64,000 nt of DNA, taken from contig DASZRW010000147.1 in assembly GCA_035549015.1 (NCBI GenBank), positions 1 to 64,000 of the forward strand, given 5' to 3'. Below the pieces are notes generated by a model. That model made no database searches. It was not told the origin of the DNA and was given only the letters and a program-made list of their open reading frames with translations. Of the stretch, positions 55,766-63,829 are shown in pieces. Positions within the stretch are counted from its first letter, which is position 1. Every line of letters begins with the position of its first letter. Source of the stretch: JAFDZV01 sp035549015. Its GTDB lineage: Bacteria > Bacteroidota > Ignavibacteria > OLB7. The translations under genes were made by a program, and so were the position numbers.

Positions 55766-56110
55766 ATGCACGCATCCATCCGGCATTCGCTCGCCGCATT
55801 CCTGCTCGTGGCATTCGCGCTCACGGGCGTCTCCGTGGCACAGGCAAAGATCGACTGCACCAAGATCCACGTCTATCACTGCCCGATTACATCCGGCGGT
55901 CCCTATGTGAAGGGAGATCCCGGCAGCGTCCCCGGCGGCGCCACCGTCACGATCAGCGACGGCCACACCGCCACCACCACCACCGCAGCAGCAGACGGCT
56001 CCTTCAGCGCTCTCCTCCCGAATCTCGTCACACCCGTTGGCGCAACCATCACCATCAGGGTTGGCGAGGAGTCGTGCACGGTAACGGTTGAGCCCTGCCC
56101 GCGCCTCTGA
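55766..56110 (+). CDS. Small secreted protein, Ig-like
   Basis: A 114-residue exported protein with signal peptide (HSLAAFLLVAFALTGVSVAQ). The mature part has two Cys pairs (IDCTKIHVYHCPIT, SCTVTVEPCPRL) around a Gly/Thr-rich beta segment (VPGGATVTISDGHTATTTTA), like a small Ig or carboxypeptidase-regulatory domain. No sorting signal is visible. Function unknown. The 307-base gap before it (55459-55765) shows no gene, and the gap of 209 bases after it is also empty. Confidence 0.65.
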   Translation: MHASIRHSLAAFLLVAFALTGVSVAQAKIDCTKIHVYHCPITSGGPYVKGDPGSVPGGATVTISDGHTATTTTAAADGSFSALLPNLVTPVGATITIRVGEESCTVTVEPCPRL

Positions 56111-56319
56111 AAAACGAGTCCGCAGCATCACCCGACGCCCGGACCAGCCTCGGCGGCCCGGGCGTCCGCGCCTCGGCAGCGCACGGCCGTGACGATTGAA
56201 CGCTGCACACCGGCTTCCCTCCACGCCACCGCAGCACGACGCCCATCGAACACTGCAGCTCCCTATCTTCGCATGCCCGAATCCGTTATTCATCCTTCAC
56301 GTCCCGAACCGGAGCGATC

Positions 56320-56808
56320 ATGAACCAGACAGAGAAGGAGGCTCGCGCATTCCTCCGTCACACCATCGCCACCGTGGCATACCGCGGAGCGAAGGCGCTG
56401 CGCGACGCGCCCGCCGGGTTCAGCGGCTTCACAGCAGGCCCTTCGTCGCGCAGCGCCGGCCACATCCTCGCACATCTCTGCGACCTGTACGCCTGGTCGC
56501 TCACTCTCTGCCATGGAACCCAGGCGTACAACGTCTCCGCGCCCGGCGAGTGGGAGAGGGACGTGGATCGGTTCTTCACGGCGCTGGAACGCGTGGACGC
56601 ATTTCTCGCATCGGATGCGCCGCTCGCCTTTCCACCGGAGCGATTGTTCCAGGGTCCCGTGGCGGACAGCCTGACACATATCGGACAGATCGCAATGATG
56701 CGGCGGCTTGCCGGCGCCGCGGTGAAGGGTGAGGATTATTCGATCGCGGACGTCGCCCCGGGTCGTGTGGGCCGGCAGCAGAGTGCGCCGGCCTTCGAGT
56801 TCGACTGA
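56320..56808 (+). CDS. DinB-superfamily protein
   Basis: A 162-residue four-helix bundle protein. The family metal-site histidines are likely His48 or His52 in SAGHILAHLCDLYAW and His120 in DSLTHIGQIAMMRRLAG. DinB/YfiT proteins are putative metal-dependent thiol transferases. A TATCTTCG string (56264-56271) lies 49 bases upstream, but no TTG partner was found. The gene ends 7 bases before a 17-bp tandem repeat. Confidence 0.8.
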   Translation: MNQTEKEARAFLRHTIATVAYRGAKALRDAPAGFSGFTAGPSSRSAGHILAHLCDLYAWSLTLCHGTQAYNVSAPGEWERDVDRFFTALERVDAFLASDAPLAFPPERLFQGPVADSLTHIGQIAMMRRLAGAAVKGEDYSIADVAPGRVGRQQSAPAFEFD

Positions 56809-56814
56809 ACCAGC

Positions 56815-56848
56815 CGGCACGGCATTCAAGGCGGCACGGCGTTCAAGG
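56815..56848. repeat. 17-bp tandem repeat after the DinB gene
   Basis: Units 56815-56831 and 56832-56848 differ at one base (CGGCACGGC[A/G]TTCAAGG). Starts 6 bases after the DinB stop. Confidence 0.8.
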
Positions 56849-56993
56849 CGGCGCTGCGGGCCCCCGACGCCGGCAGCGGCCATGAGCGTCGATCGCGCGA
56901 TTGGACCGTGGGATCGCGATCGGCACCGAGCCATCACGAAATATCGCCACACTATTCTGTGCCATTCACTCCTCCTCTGCGAATCAACCGAAC

Positions 56994-57020
56994 GCAGAGA
57001 GGCCGCATGCAGAGAGGCCG
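56994..57020. repeat. 15-bp-period tandem repeat
   Basis: GCAGAGAGGCCG occurs at 56994-57005 and 57009-57020, separated by CAT. Intergenic. Confidence 0.6.
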
Positions 57021-57223
57021 GGGCTCGCGGTTGGAAGACTGACCATCGAAGGATATCTTCGCGCGGAACAACCACGAGACGCGAGCATCGATCCCGGCAG
57101 GCTGCCCCGCAGAATTCCGGCAGAAGGTGGCCGCGCCCGTTTCGAAGAGAGTGCGTTCATCATTCACCGGCTCAACGCCTGCCCTCGCCGGCAGCACTTC
57201 CGTTCAACACATTCCAACGTCCC

Positions 57224-57626
57224 ATGGAAGAGATGTCGTTCACGCAGCTTTACTTCTCCCTCGACGGCCGGATCTCACGTTCCACCTACTGGCTCAGGTT
57301 CTGGCTCCCCGTGTGGGCAATTTCCATCGTCCTCATTCTGGTATCCGGCGGCGCCAGCAGACACAACGGAGCCACCGTTGCTCTCGCCATCTGGTTCCTG
57401 CTCATCATCTGGCCGACGATCGCCGTGGAGGTCAAGCGCTGGCACGATCGCGGCAAGTCCGGTGTATGGTTCTTCATGCACTTCGTTCCGCTGATCGGCT
57501 TCTGGTGGGTTCTGGTGGGTTCTGGTGGAATGCGGATTCCTTCCCGGCACAGAGGGACGCAACGAGTTCGGGCCCGATCCTCTCAACCCGGACGATGATG
57601 GCGAGGATGATTTCGAAGTGATCTGA
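57224..57626 (+). pseudogene. DUF805 membrane protein gene broken by a 10-bp duplication
   Basis: The first frame encodes MEEMSFTQLYFSLDGRISRS, three hydrophobic helices and VKRWHDRGKSGVWFFMHFVP, all typical of DUF805. After LIGFWWVLV it runs out of the family. Removing one copy of the 10-bp unit repeated at 57500-57528 restores the classic ending LVECGFLPGTEGRNEFGPDP, followed by LNPDDDGEDDFEVI and a stop at 57624-57626. So the gene is frameshifted by a tandem duplication, with 2.9 copies present and 1.9 needed. It could be phase-variable or simply inactivated. Function of DUF805 is unknown; it is a small inner-membrane protein. Confidence 0.85.
57500..57528. repeat. 10-bp tandem repeat, 2.9 copies, inside the DUF805 gene
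   Basis: TTCTGGTGGG occurs at 57500-57509 and 57510-57519, and nine of its bases at 57520-57528. One copy fewer would restore the reading frame. Confidence 0.95.
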
Positions 57627-57910
57627 TCTCACTCTGCAGGGTGACCGGCGCCTCGATGTGAGAGCCGCCAGCCCGGCCGCCTCGATTCCGGCGCGCACGC
57701 TCTCCATCGCATACGCGCCGCGGTATCGAAGATACAGCCACCACGGTGTTGCATCGGCGACATCATCGTGTCACTCAGCACTGCATGCTGTTGCAACAAC
57801 CATTCATGGTTCCCGGCAACACCGGATTGCATTGCCATGCCTGCGGAGATCTGCAGCCGGCATGCCTGCGCATGATGCCGGGAACTCCAGCCAATCCCGA
57901 TCGCGCCCAT

Positions 57911-58930
57911 ATGAATCGCTCCCTTCTATTCGCCGCTCTATTCGCCGCACTCGCGTTGTTCGCCGCAATCGGCGCGGCCGATGCACAGGTTCGTACTTCG
58001 GACGGGACCATCAGCATCTCCGTCCCGAAAGCCCCATGGTATCTGGGCTTCAAGGCATCCGGCTTCCAGTTGAAGGAGAAGAAGGAATCGAAGAACGGCG
58101 AGGCCGCCTACTATTTCTTCGTGGACGAGGCCTCCGGTATGAACCTCTCGTTCTTCGTGGAGCCTGCCGCGGAGTTCAACGATGCGAAGCAGTATCGTGA
58201 CATGGCATGGGAGAAATCCAGGGGGCAGTTCGGGGAACCGACCGATGTGGTGAAATCCGATATGCAGGGATGCGCCACGATCGCCTACACCCTCGAGGAG
58301 GTTCGGGGAATCAGGCTGAATCAGAGGAATGTGAACGCGCACTTCGTGAAGGACGGGTTCTGGATCGATGCGCATCTCTCCAGGGTCGCCTTCGAGAAGA
58401 GCGAGCAGCCGCTGTTCGATGCGTTGGTAAATTCCCTGACGTTCACGCCGAAAACTCCCGGAGACGCAGGCACACCGGAGAAGCACGACGCCCTCTTCAA
58501 TTTTCAGCGCGGGAGCGCCGCGTATTTGCAGCAGGATTATTCCGGCGCCGTACCATGGTACTCCGAGGCGCTGGCAATGGAGAAAAAGGAGCACACGCTC
58601 AGCGATGAATACTGGCATGTCCTCGTGGACAACCTCGGGATGGCACAGGCCCTGACCGGCAATCTCGAAGCCGCCCGCACCACCTTCAGCTACGGGGTGT
58701 CCAGGGATTCGACCTATCCGATGTTCCACTACAACCTGGCCTGCACCCATGCGGAACTGGGGGATATGGCAACATGCATCGCCAACCTGAGGCAGGCATT
58801 CCACTATCGGAACAACATGCTCAACGGCGAGCGCCTTCCAGACCCGCGCGACGATTCCTCGTTCAAACGTTATCTCTCGAACGATACGTTCATGAAGGCC
58901 CTGAAGGAGATGGAGAGCGGGGGGAAATAG
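57911..58930 (+). CDS. Exported TPR-containing protein
   Basis: A 339-residue protein with signal peptide (LLFAALFAALALFAAIGAADA). Residues about 25-190 form a beta-rich domain of unknown type (TISISVPKAPWYLGFKASG). Residues about 205-300 contain two or three TPR-like helix pairs (HDALFNFQRGSAAYLQQDYS, GAVPWYSEALAMEKKEH, LGMAQALTGNLEAARTTFSY, YNLACTHAELGDMATCIANL). Probably a periplasmic or secreted scaffold. The ATG at 57911 was preferred because the upstream extension is Cys/His-rich and not conserved-looking. It converges with the RIO kinase gene 59 bases later. Confidence 0.72.
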   Translation: MNRSLLFAALFAALALFAAIGAADAQVRTSDGTISISVPKAPWYLGFKASGFQLKEKKESKNGEAAYYFFVDEASGMNLSFFVEPAAEFNDAKQYRDMAWEKSRGQFGEPTDVVKSDMQGCATIAYTLEEVRGIRLNQRNVNAHFVKDGFWIDAHLSRVAFEKSEQPLFDALVNSLTFTPKTPGDAGTPEKHDALFNFQRGSAAYLQQDYSGAVPWYSEALAMEKKEHTLSDEYWHVLVDNLGMAQALTGNLEAARTTFSYGVSRDSTYPMFHYNLACTHAELGDMATCIANLRQAFHYRNNMLNGERLPDPRDDSSFKRYLSNDTFMKALKEMESGGK

Positions 58931-58989
58931 GGCGGGCACCGGACGTGCAACAGCGGGAGAGTTGTGGCGGGCGACGTTCGCGGGTGCAT

Positions 58990-59877
58990 TCAGCCGAGAA
59001 GAGTGCGGAACGGCGATGAGGGAAGCCGCCCGCCATCACTTCCCACAATTGTGCGCGTGATCTCGCGACGATTTATCGGGATGTTGAAGCGCGAGAAGGT
59101 TGTGCAAAGGGAGTGAATATCGCGTGCAAGCAGACGCGCGGCATGCCGGCTTTCGCTGATGTGAACAAGCTGCGGCAGATCGATCACGACAAGGGTGCGC
59201 TCCCACCAGAGAAGATTGAATGCGGAATAATCGCCGTGGATGCATCCGCAGGCGACGATGGCCGCCAGATTGCGCACGGCCTGCTCCAACGCATCCTTCG
59301 TGTCCTGCACGGTGAGCCGGGCCTCCGCGATCCGCGGCGCCGGCTCGGCATCTCGGCCGACGAATTCCATTGCGATCGCCTGGCCCGCATGCCCAAGCGG
59401 TTGCGGCACGCGAACGCCGGCGGAATGCAGCAGAGCCAGCTCCCGGTACTCGCGCTCCACCCAGAGCCCCTGGTGAGCGCGCAGCCCCTTCGTAGAGCCC
59501 TGCGCCATCGCCCGCTCCAGCCGCGTGTTGCCGACAAAACGCCCCTCCCGATACACGGCATCGTTCCGAAATCCTCGCGTGTGATGATCGTGATAGACTT
59601 TCACCGCAACGGCCCCATCGGCACCGCGTGCAACGTAAACCGTGGCCTCCTTTCCGCTCTTCAGTTGCCGTACCACCGTTTGAATAATTCCGCGATCGAA
59701 TAATTCCTGCAGGCCGGGCTCGCGAAATTCCGGAGCGGGCTCGCCGGTACGCTGCTCGAATGCGGCGGCAGCAGCCGGGCTCGGCGTCAGATCCGCAAGC
59801 GAACGAATAACCCGACGCGACGGACGCCGGCGGCCCATCCGTTCAAAGCCGGGTGAAGAATAATCATCGTGTGGCAT
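58990..59877 (-). CDS. RIO-type protein kinase
   Basis: A 295-residue atypical protein kinase of the RIO1 group. The ATP-binding loop is GKEATVYVARG with Lys93 in AVKVYHDHHT. The catalytic loop is HGDYSAFN (Asp216, Asn221), and the metal-binding loop is VIDLPQLV (Asp233). The flexible loop lies around 100-135. Helices of the N-terminal winged-helix domain of RIO2 are missing, so RIO1-like is the better fit. RIO kinases act in ribosome maturation in eukaryotes and archaea; bacterial roles are little known. The gene stands alone. Confidence 0.87.
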   Translation of the reverse strand: MPHDDYSSPGFERMGRRRPSRRVIRSLADLTPSPAAAAAFEQRTGEPAPEFREPGLQELFDRGIIQTVVRQLKSGKEATVYVARGADGAVAVKVYHDHHTRGFRNDAVYREGRFVGNTRLERAMAQGSTKGLRAHQGLWVEREYRELALLHSAGVRVPQPLGHAGQAIAMEFVGRDAEPAPRIAEARLTVQDTKDALEQAVRNLAAIVACGCIHGDYSAFNLLWWERTLVVIDLPQLVHISESRHAARLLARDIHSLCTTFSRFNIPINRREITRTIVGSDGGRLPSSPFRTLLG

Positions 59878-60147
59878 GCGCGAACATAGAAATAAATATT
59901 CGAACGATCGAACATCGGACGGGACGGCATGGGCGTCGAAATTTCAGTCACGCAACCGGACCGTTCCGGAATACTTCACCGGTTGTCATGCGCGTATTCG
60001 ATGCGGTGCGGGGACCCGGACTGGTGCGACCGCCGCCGGAAACGGCCGCGCCGGAAATAGTTGCGGGAGAGCAGCTCGTACCCGAACCGCTCTCCCGCGT
60101 CGTTTCAAGCGCCGGCAGGATCACGCGCTCTGCCGGACGCCTTCAGC
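59878..60147. other. Intergenic with a hairpin
   Basis: No gene is supported. The hairpin at 60063-60098 and the 24-bp repeats at 60148-60213 lie between the kinase gene start and the end of the minus-strand secreted protein gene. Together the gap spans 341 bases. Confidence 0.5.
60063..60098 (-). terminator. Hairpin terminator of the Pro-rich secreted protein gene
   Basis: A 10-bp perfect stem (60063-60072 with 60089-60098) and a 16-base loop lie about 120 bases past the stop on the minus strand, beyond the 24-bp repeats. The minus-strand sequence after it is AACTATTTCC, only modestly T-rich. Confidence 0.45.
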
Positions 60148-60213
60148 CGGTATTTCGATCATCCCGTTGGTCGGTATTTCGATCGTCCCGTTGGCCGGTA
60201 TTTCGATCATCGC
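60148..60213. repeat. 24-bp tandem repeat, nearly three copies
   Basis: Units 60148-60171, 60172-60195 and a partial 60196-60213 share CGGTATTTCGATC[A/G]TC. On the plus strand they would read RYFDHPVG repeats, but no gene is supported there. They start six bases beyond the stop of the minus-strand secreted protein gene. Confidence 0.85.
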
Positions 60214-60218
60214 GATTG

Positions 60219-60686
60219 CTACGGACGGCACGGCGGAATGCCGGTGCTCGGAAACACCCACATGTTGCATCCGGCTGGATCCACGTACACATCAACGCAG
60301 CAGCCCGGCGCCGGGCCCGTCATGAAATTCGGCACCCATGCAACCGCGGCGCCGGCGGGAGGAGGCGGAGGAGCCGCCAACGGCAACAACGGATAGACGA
60401 TGCCGGCACGGCTGACCATGCCGTTGAGCTTGAGGGCCGGACCCGGTGTGGGAACCACGACGTTGCCACCCGGCGCGATGAATGGCGTGCAGGGTGGAAC
60501 CAGCGGCGGCGCCCATGCCGGGCAGAGCCCGATCGTGCACCCGGTGAGATTGAACACCGTCACATTGCCGCAGGGAGGGTTCCAGACGATCTGGGCAGAC
60601 GCACGCACGGTGCCGAGCGCAAGCGCCGCAGCCACGACCGCTGTAGCGAGGATCGCCTTGAGTGGGTTCTGGATTCTTCCGTTCAT
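60219..60686 (-). CDS. Small secreted Pro/Cys-rich protein
   Basis: A 155-residue exported protein with signal peptide (AILATAVVAAALALGTVRAS). The mature region has a run of Pro and several Cys (NPPCGNVTVFNLTGCTIGLC, then APPPPPAGAAVA and CCVDVYVDPAGC), suggesting a disulfide-bonded surface or periplasmic protein. I know no family. The ATG at 60686 has AGAGG upstream. Isolated gene. The 325-base gap upstream of it (60687-61011) carries the palindrome at 60941-60982 and nothing else I can call. Confidence 0.6.
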   Translation of the reverse strand: MNGRIQNPLKAILATAVVAAALALGTVRASAQIVWNPPCGNVTVFNLTGCTIGLCPAWAPPLVPPCTPFIAPGGNVVVPTPGPALKLNGMVSRAGIVYPLLPLAAPPPPPAGAAVAWVPNFMTGPAPGCCVDVYVDPAGCNMWVFPSTGIPPCRP

Positions 60687-60940
60687 TCGCTGTACCTCTG
60701 TTCGATTACGTGTGAGGTTGACTGTTTGGCCGCACCCGCACCACCAGCATGCGGCTGTTCCGTTCAGCAGAGAACAATGCAGGCCGCACGCAGGCTGCTC
60801 CGCGCTTCGCGCGCTGTTACGCAGGCAGAACATTCCGCATGGGGGCCGGGCAGGCAGTGTCCGCAACCGAACATCCATTAAGAGGAACTGCGTAGTTGAA
60901 ATTGGACATTGATGGTGACAGAATGGAGGAATAGGTGATT

Positions 60941-60982
60941 ACGTCACGGGGCGCCCTCATGGTGTGGGGCGCCCCGTGACGT
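60941..60982 (-). terminator. Perfect 15-bp inverted repeat
   Basis: ACGTCACGGGGCGCC (60941-60955) pairs with GGCGCCCCGTGACGT (60968-60982) around a 12-base loop. It lies 29 bases past the stop of the minus-strand lipoprotein gene, suiting termination, but no T tract follows on that strand. It could alternatively be a protein-binding site. Confidence 0.5.
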
Positions 60983-61011
60983 CAGATGCATATACATCGC
61001 ATCGCGATAGA

Positions 61012-62328
61012 TCACAATTGCTGTTTCCACAGAAGCCTGCCGGTGCGAAGGTCGATTGCAAACACGAAAAGCATCTTCACCCCCACCAGCACGTTTCCTT
61101 CCACACCATACCATTCGTAGTCGAAGTCGGGATCGCCGGACTTGAAGGTCTCCGCGAGCGGATCAACCTTGATTCCCTTGGACGGGTTGGCGTAGATCTG
61201 CGGCACCAGCGTGGTCCAGTCCGTGGCCAGCTCCGTACCATGCAGGCTGACACGGGAAATCATGAGGCTCGAGGTATCGGCGAGATTGTTCGCATGCGCG
61301 ATGTAGACAACCGCGGAATCGCAGCCAAGCACGGTGTTCGGGAGATGCCGCAGGGCATCGTCGCTGTTGCTCGCGCTATCCTCCACGGCTTCCTGAAGCT
61401 TCCGTTCGAGGTGGTAGTAGTTGTTCAGCAGGCTTGCATCGCGTATGGAGCGATAGGCCTCCGTCTCGTCGTGCAGCACCGGATAGAGCGCCAGCAGCGA
61501 GTCGTGCGTGCGTCGCATCCGTTCGATCACGGCATCCGCCGCCGCGCGCATTCGTGCACCGTCCTCGGCCAGGCGGGTGATGTTCCCCTCCAGCATGATC
61601 TCCCCGTTCAGATAGCTCTCGCTGCTTTGCACATTGTTGGAGATCTCGATATGGCCGCGCGGCTCGTCGCGAAGGCTGACGCTTTCGTCGCGCCAGCGAT
61701 AGGCGCTGGTTGTGGAGGCCTGCGACGGCTTCTCCAGCAGCTTCGGCATCTTCGCGATCGCCGTGGCGTGGAGAGTCGCGGCATCCATGCTGTAGAGATT
61801 CCCCTGCATGTCCGCGAGGATGACGCTCCGCGTGAACGGATCGAATCCGTACAGCCGCTCCGCCTCGTTCACGGACGGTGCTGCCAGACGCCCCGCGAGC
61901 GCCGGGGTTCCCTTCTCCACCTGCTCGCGCGTCACCACAACGCCCAGTGTTGCGGGGTCGCGGGCATGGAGGCCAACGGACTTGTCCGCACTGTAGCACC
62001 AGAGCCGCGTTCCGTCGAACCCAAGCGGGATCAGATCTTCGTCGCGCTCCCCGGTCACCAGCCTGGCCAGTTGCCGCCCCGTGGCCAGATCGCGCACCGT
62101 GTAGCGATAGTCCGCATACCCGCTGACAAAGGTGCCGCGGCCGCCTGATGACTTGGACGTTGCATGGAACACTTCCTCGTGCGTGATCAGGTAATCCCCC
62201 TTGGCCGTATGGCAGATCATCGTCTGCTTCACATCGTCCGCCGTTCCCGTCTCATCCGACTTGTGGAAACATGCGGCAAGGAGAATCGCCGGTACCGCGA
62301 GGAGCGCAATCCGCGTTGTTCGTTTCAT
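61012..62328 (-). CDS. Lipoprotein with propeller-like repeats
   Basis: A 438-residue lipoprotein; lipobox LLAAC gives Cys20. The mature part has short propeller-like beta repeats (TVRDLATGRQLARLV, GFDGTRLWCYSADKS, RLYGFDPFTRSVILADMQGN, LYSMDAATLHATAI). A helical insertion follows at about 245-345 (MRAAADAVIERMRRTHDSLL, LNNYYHLERKLQEAVED), and a final strand reads FAIDLRTGRLLWKQQL, as in PQQ-like repeats. It resembles proteins I recall as PA2928 family, with low confidence. The start at 62328 gives the lipoprotein signal. Role unknown. Confidence 0.7.
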   Translation of the reverse strand: MKRTTRIALLAVPAILLAACFHKSDETGTADDVKQTMICHTAKGDYLITHEEVFHATSKSSGGRGTFVSGYADYRYTVRDLATGRQLARLVTGERDEDLIPLGFDGTRLWCYSADKSVGLHARDPATLGVVVTREQVEKGTPALAGRLAAPSVNEAERLYGFDPFTRSVILADMQGNLYSMDAATLHATAIAKMPKLLEKPSQASTTSAYRWRDESVSLRDEPRGHIEISNNVQSSESYLNGEIMLEGNITRLAEDGARMRAAADAVIERMRRTHDSLLALYPVLHDETEAYRSIRDASLLNNYYHLERKLQEAVEDSASNSDDALRHLPNTVLGCDSAVVYIAHANNLADTSSLMISRVSLHGTELATDWTTLVPQIYANPSKGIKVDPLAETFKSGDPDFDYEWYGVEGNVLVGVKMLFVFAIDLRTGRLLWKQQL

Positions 62329-62593
62329 GGGACGTGTCGATGAATGTTGGCGGCCCGCGATGCGAGCCGGGTTGCCGACGCATGCTTCGTTCGCATCGCA
62401 GCGCGAGGGTTCCGAAGCATCGCCTTCAACATACCCAGAGTTCGCAACATTCCCCGCCGCAGTCCTTGCGGGCATTCGGCCACGACGTCTCCGGATTATT
62501 CCGACACGATGATTGGCAACATGCCGCTGGCATGGGGCTCGGCGGCTGGTGCCGCGGCAACGGACGCATGCAACGGGGGAAACCATAATGCAG
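62329..62593. other. Intergenic, no supported gene
   Basis: The gap between the lipoprotein gene and the membrane-protein gene (62329-62679) shows no convincing open frame. Its only feature is the terminator at 62594-62618. Confidence 0.5.
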
Positions 62594-62618
62594 GAGGCCG
62601 CACGCGATGTGCGGCCTC
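62594..62618 (-). terminator. Hairpin terminator after the ECF-sigma operon
   Basis: GAGGCCGCAC (62594-62603) pairs with GTGCGGCCTC (62609-62618) around a 5-base loop, 62 bases past the stop of the small membrane-protein gene. On the plus strand TGTTTC follows, so it might act in either direction. Confidence 0.55.
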
Positions 62619-62679
62619 TGTTTCGGAGATACCCCGCCGGGCCGGTGGACAACTTTCGCGCACGGGGCGGAACACGGGC

Positions 62680-63054
62680 CTACTGCCCGGGCTCCGCATG
62701 CTCATCCCCCTGCTTCCATCGCGGCCCGTCGAAATCCCTGCCGCAACGTTCGTCCCATGCCCTGCGCATCCGCTCGCGATCCTCCGGACTCATGGATGCC
62801 ATGCGCTCCTCGAACTTCCTGCGCCAGCGCTCGTGCCGCATCCGCGAGAACTGCGGCGGGCCGCCGCGCCCCATGAGCAGAATGCGCGAGAGGATGAACA
62901 GGCCAAGCGCCTGCCAGTAGTTGATAACGGGGCCGGCAAAGAGCACCGGGATCAATGCATTCCACAATGCCATCACAACCAGTCCCACGCCCAGAACAAC
63001 AACGCATGCGATCAACACGATGCGTGCGATTTTCAACGGCGTTCGCCTTCTCAT
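62680..63054 (-). CDS. Small membrane protein downstream of an ECF sigma gene
   Basis: A 124-residue protein with two helices (IARIVLIACVVVLGVGLVVM, YWQALGLFILSRILLMG) and a highly charged C-terminal part (MRHERWRRKFEERMASMSPE, DRERMRRAWDERCGRDF). AAGGAA precedes the ATG. It follows the ECF sigma gene by 115 bases, a place where anti-sigma factors are often found, but it lacks a zinc motif, so an anti-sigma role is only a guess. Similar small proteins next to ECF sigma genes occur in Bacteroidota, as I recall. Confidence 0.65.
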   Translation of the reverse strand: MRRRTPLKIARIVLIACVVVLGVGLVVMALWNALIPVLFAGPVINYWQALGLFILSRILLMGRGGPPQFSRMRHERWRRKFEERMASMSPEDRERMRRAWDERCGRDFDGPRWKQGDEHAEPGQ

Positions 63055-63169
63055 GATTATTCGTTCCTTGATGCTTCCATCGCCGGGCATTGCACATCCG
63101 CAACCGGCGGAGTGCGGCACGCTCCCGATGGAAGCCGTTATGTTCGCTGCCTGCGGCGTGCCGCCGGCA

Positions 63170-63829
63170 TTATTCCACATTGTTCAGTTCGTCGTACAGA
63201 TCCCGCAGCCGCACACGCAGATATGCAACCGCGTAGCGTTTGCGGGAGAGAAGCGTCGGCACGCCGACGCCGGTCGCCTCCGCAATCTCCTTGAAGCTTC
63301 GCCCCTCCAGCTCGTGCATCACGAATGCATCGCGCTGCTCGGCGGGAAGTTCCTCCAGCGCTTCGGCAAGAGCATCCCAGAATCGTTCGCGGAAGTAGGC
63401 GGCATCGGGGTTGTCCGAGGGATCGAAGAGCGCGTTCTCCAGAAAGAACGGCGCACCATCCTCCCCCTCATCCCCGGTATCCGCCGCCGCCAGCGACGAT
63501 ATCGGCTCCGGTTTCCGCTTGCGGTACCAGTCCACAATCCGGTTACGGGCAACGGTGAAAAGCCAGGAGGTGAACTTCTCTATCGGCGCTGCGATCGAAT
63601 CGCTCGCCATCAGTTGCACCAGCACATCCTGCAGAATGTCCTCCGCATCCTCGGGAATATCCACACGGCTGCGAATGAACTCCAGCAGACGCCGGCGTTC
63701 CGAACGAATCGCCTTCTCTACCTGGTTCGCTCTGCTGGTTTCCGATGCTGGAGGATCCAATGCGTAGGCTGCCGTATGTGCTTGAACCGATGTCGACACA
63801 CTCCATAGACGAACATGCCGGTGAAACAT
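63170..63829 (-). CDS. ECF-type RNA polymerase sigma factor
   Basis: A sigma-70-family ECF sigma factor of about 219 residues. Region 2 reads EKAIRSERRRLLEFIRSRVD, then PEDAEDILQDVLVQLMAS and FTSWLFTVARNRIVDWYRKR. Region 4 reads LPAEQRDAFVMHELEGRSFK, EIAEATGVGVPTLLSRKRYA. An acidic insert (AADTGDEGEDGAPFFLENAL) separates them. The N-terminus is uncertain: the ATG at 63829 is the nearest in frame, leaving about 35 extra residues before region 2, and an in-frame start near 63994 is also open. The small membrane-protein gene follows it. Confidence 0.87.
   Translation of the reverse strand: MFHRHVRLWSVSTSVQAHTAAYALDPPASETSRANQVEKAIRSERRRLLEFIRSRVDIPEDAEDILQDVLVQLMASDSIAAPIEKFTSWLFTVARNRIVDWYRKRKPEPISSLAAADTGDEGEDGAPFFLENALFDPSDNPDAAYFRERFWDALAEALEELPAEQRDAFVMHELEGRSFKEIAEATGVGVPTLLSRKRYAVAYLRVRLRDLYDELNNVE

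Larger units (their letters stand above)
56809..57223. other. Intergenic with two short tandem repeats
   Basis: No gene is supported in these 415 bases. A 17-bp repeat occupies 56815-56848 and a 15-bp repeat (GCAGAGAGGCCG core) occupies 56994-57020. The short open frames are Arg/Ala-rich and do not look coding. Confidence 0.6.

Noticed and set aside
60148..60213. CRISPR-like array
   Set aside because: Units are directly abutting with no spacers and no cas genes occur.
60061..60396. Plus-strand open frame with RYFDHPVG repeats
   Set aside because: Overlaps a supported minus-strand secreted protein gene; the repeats are intergenic DNA repeats.
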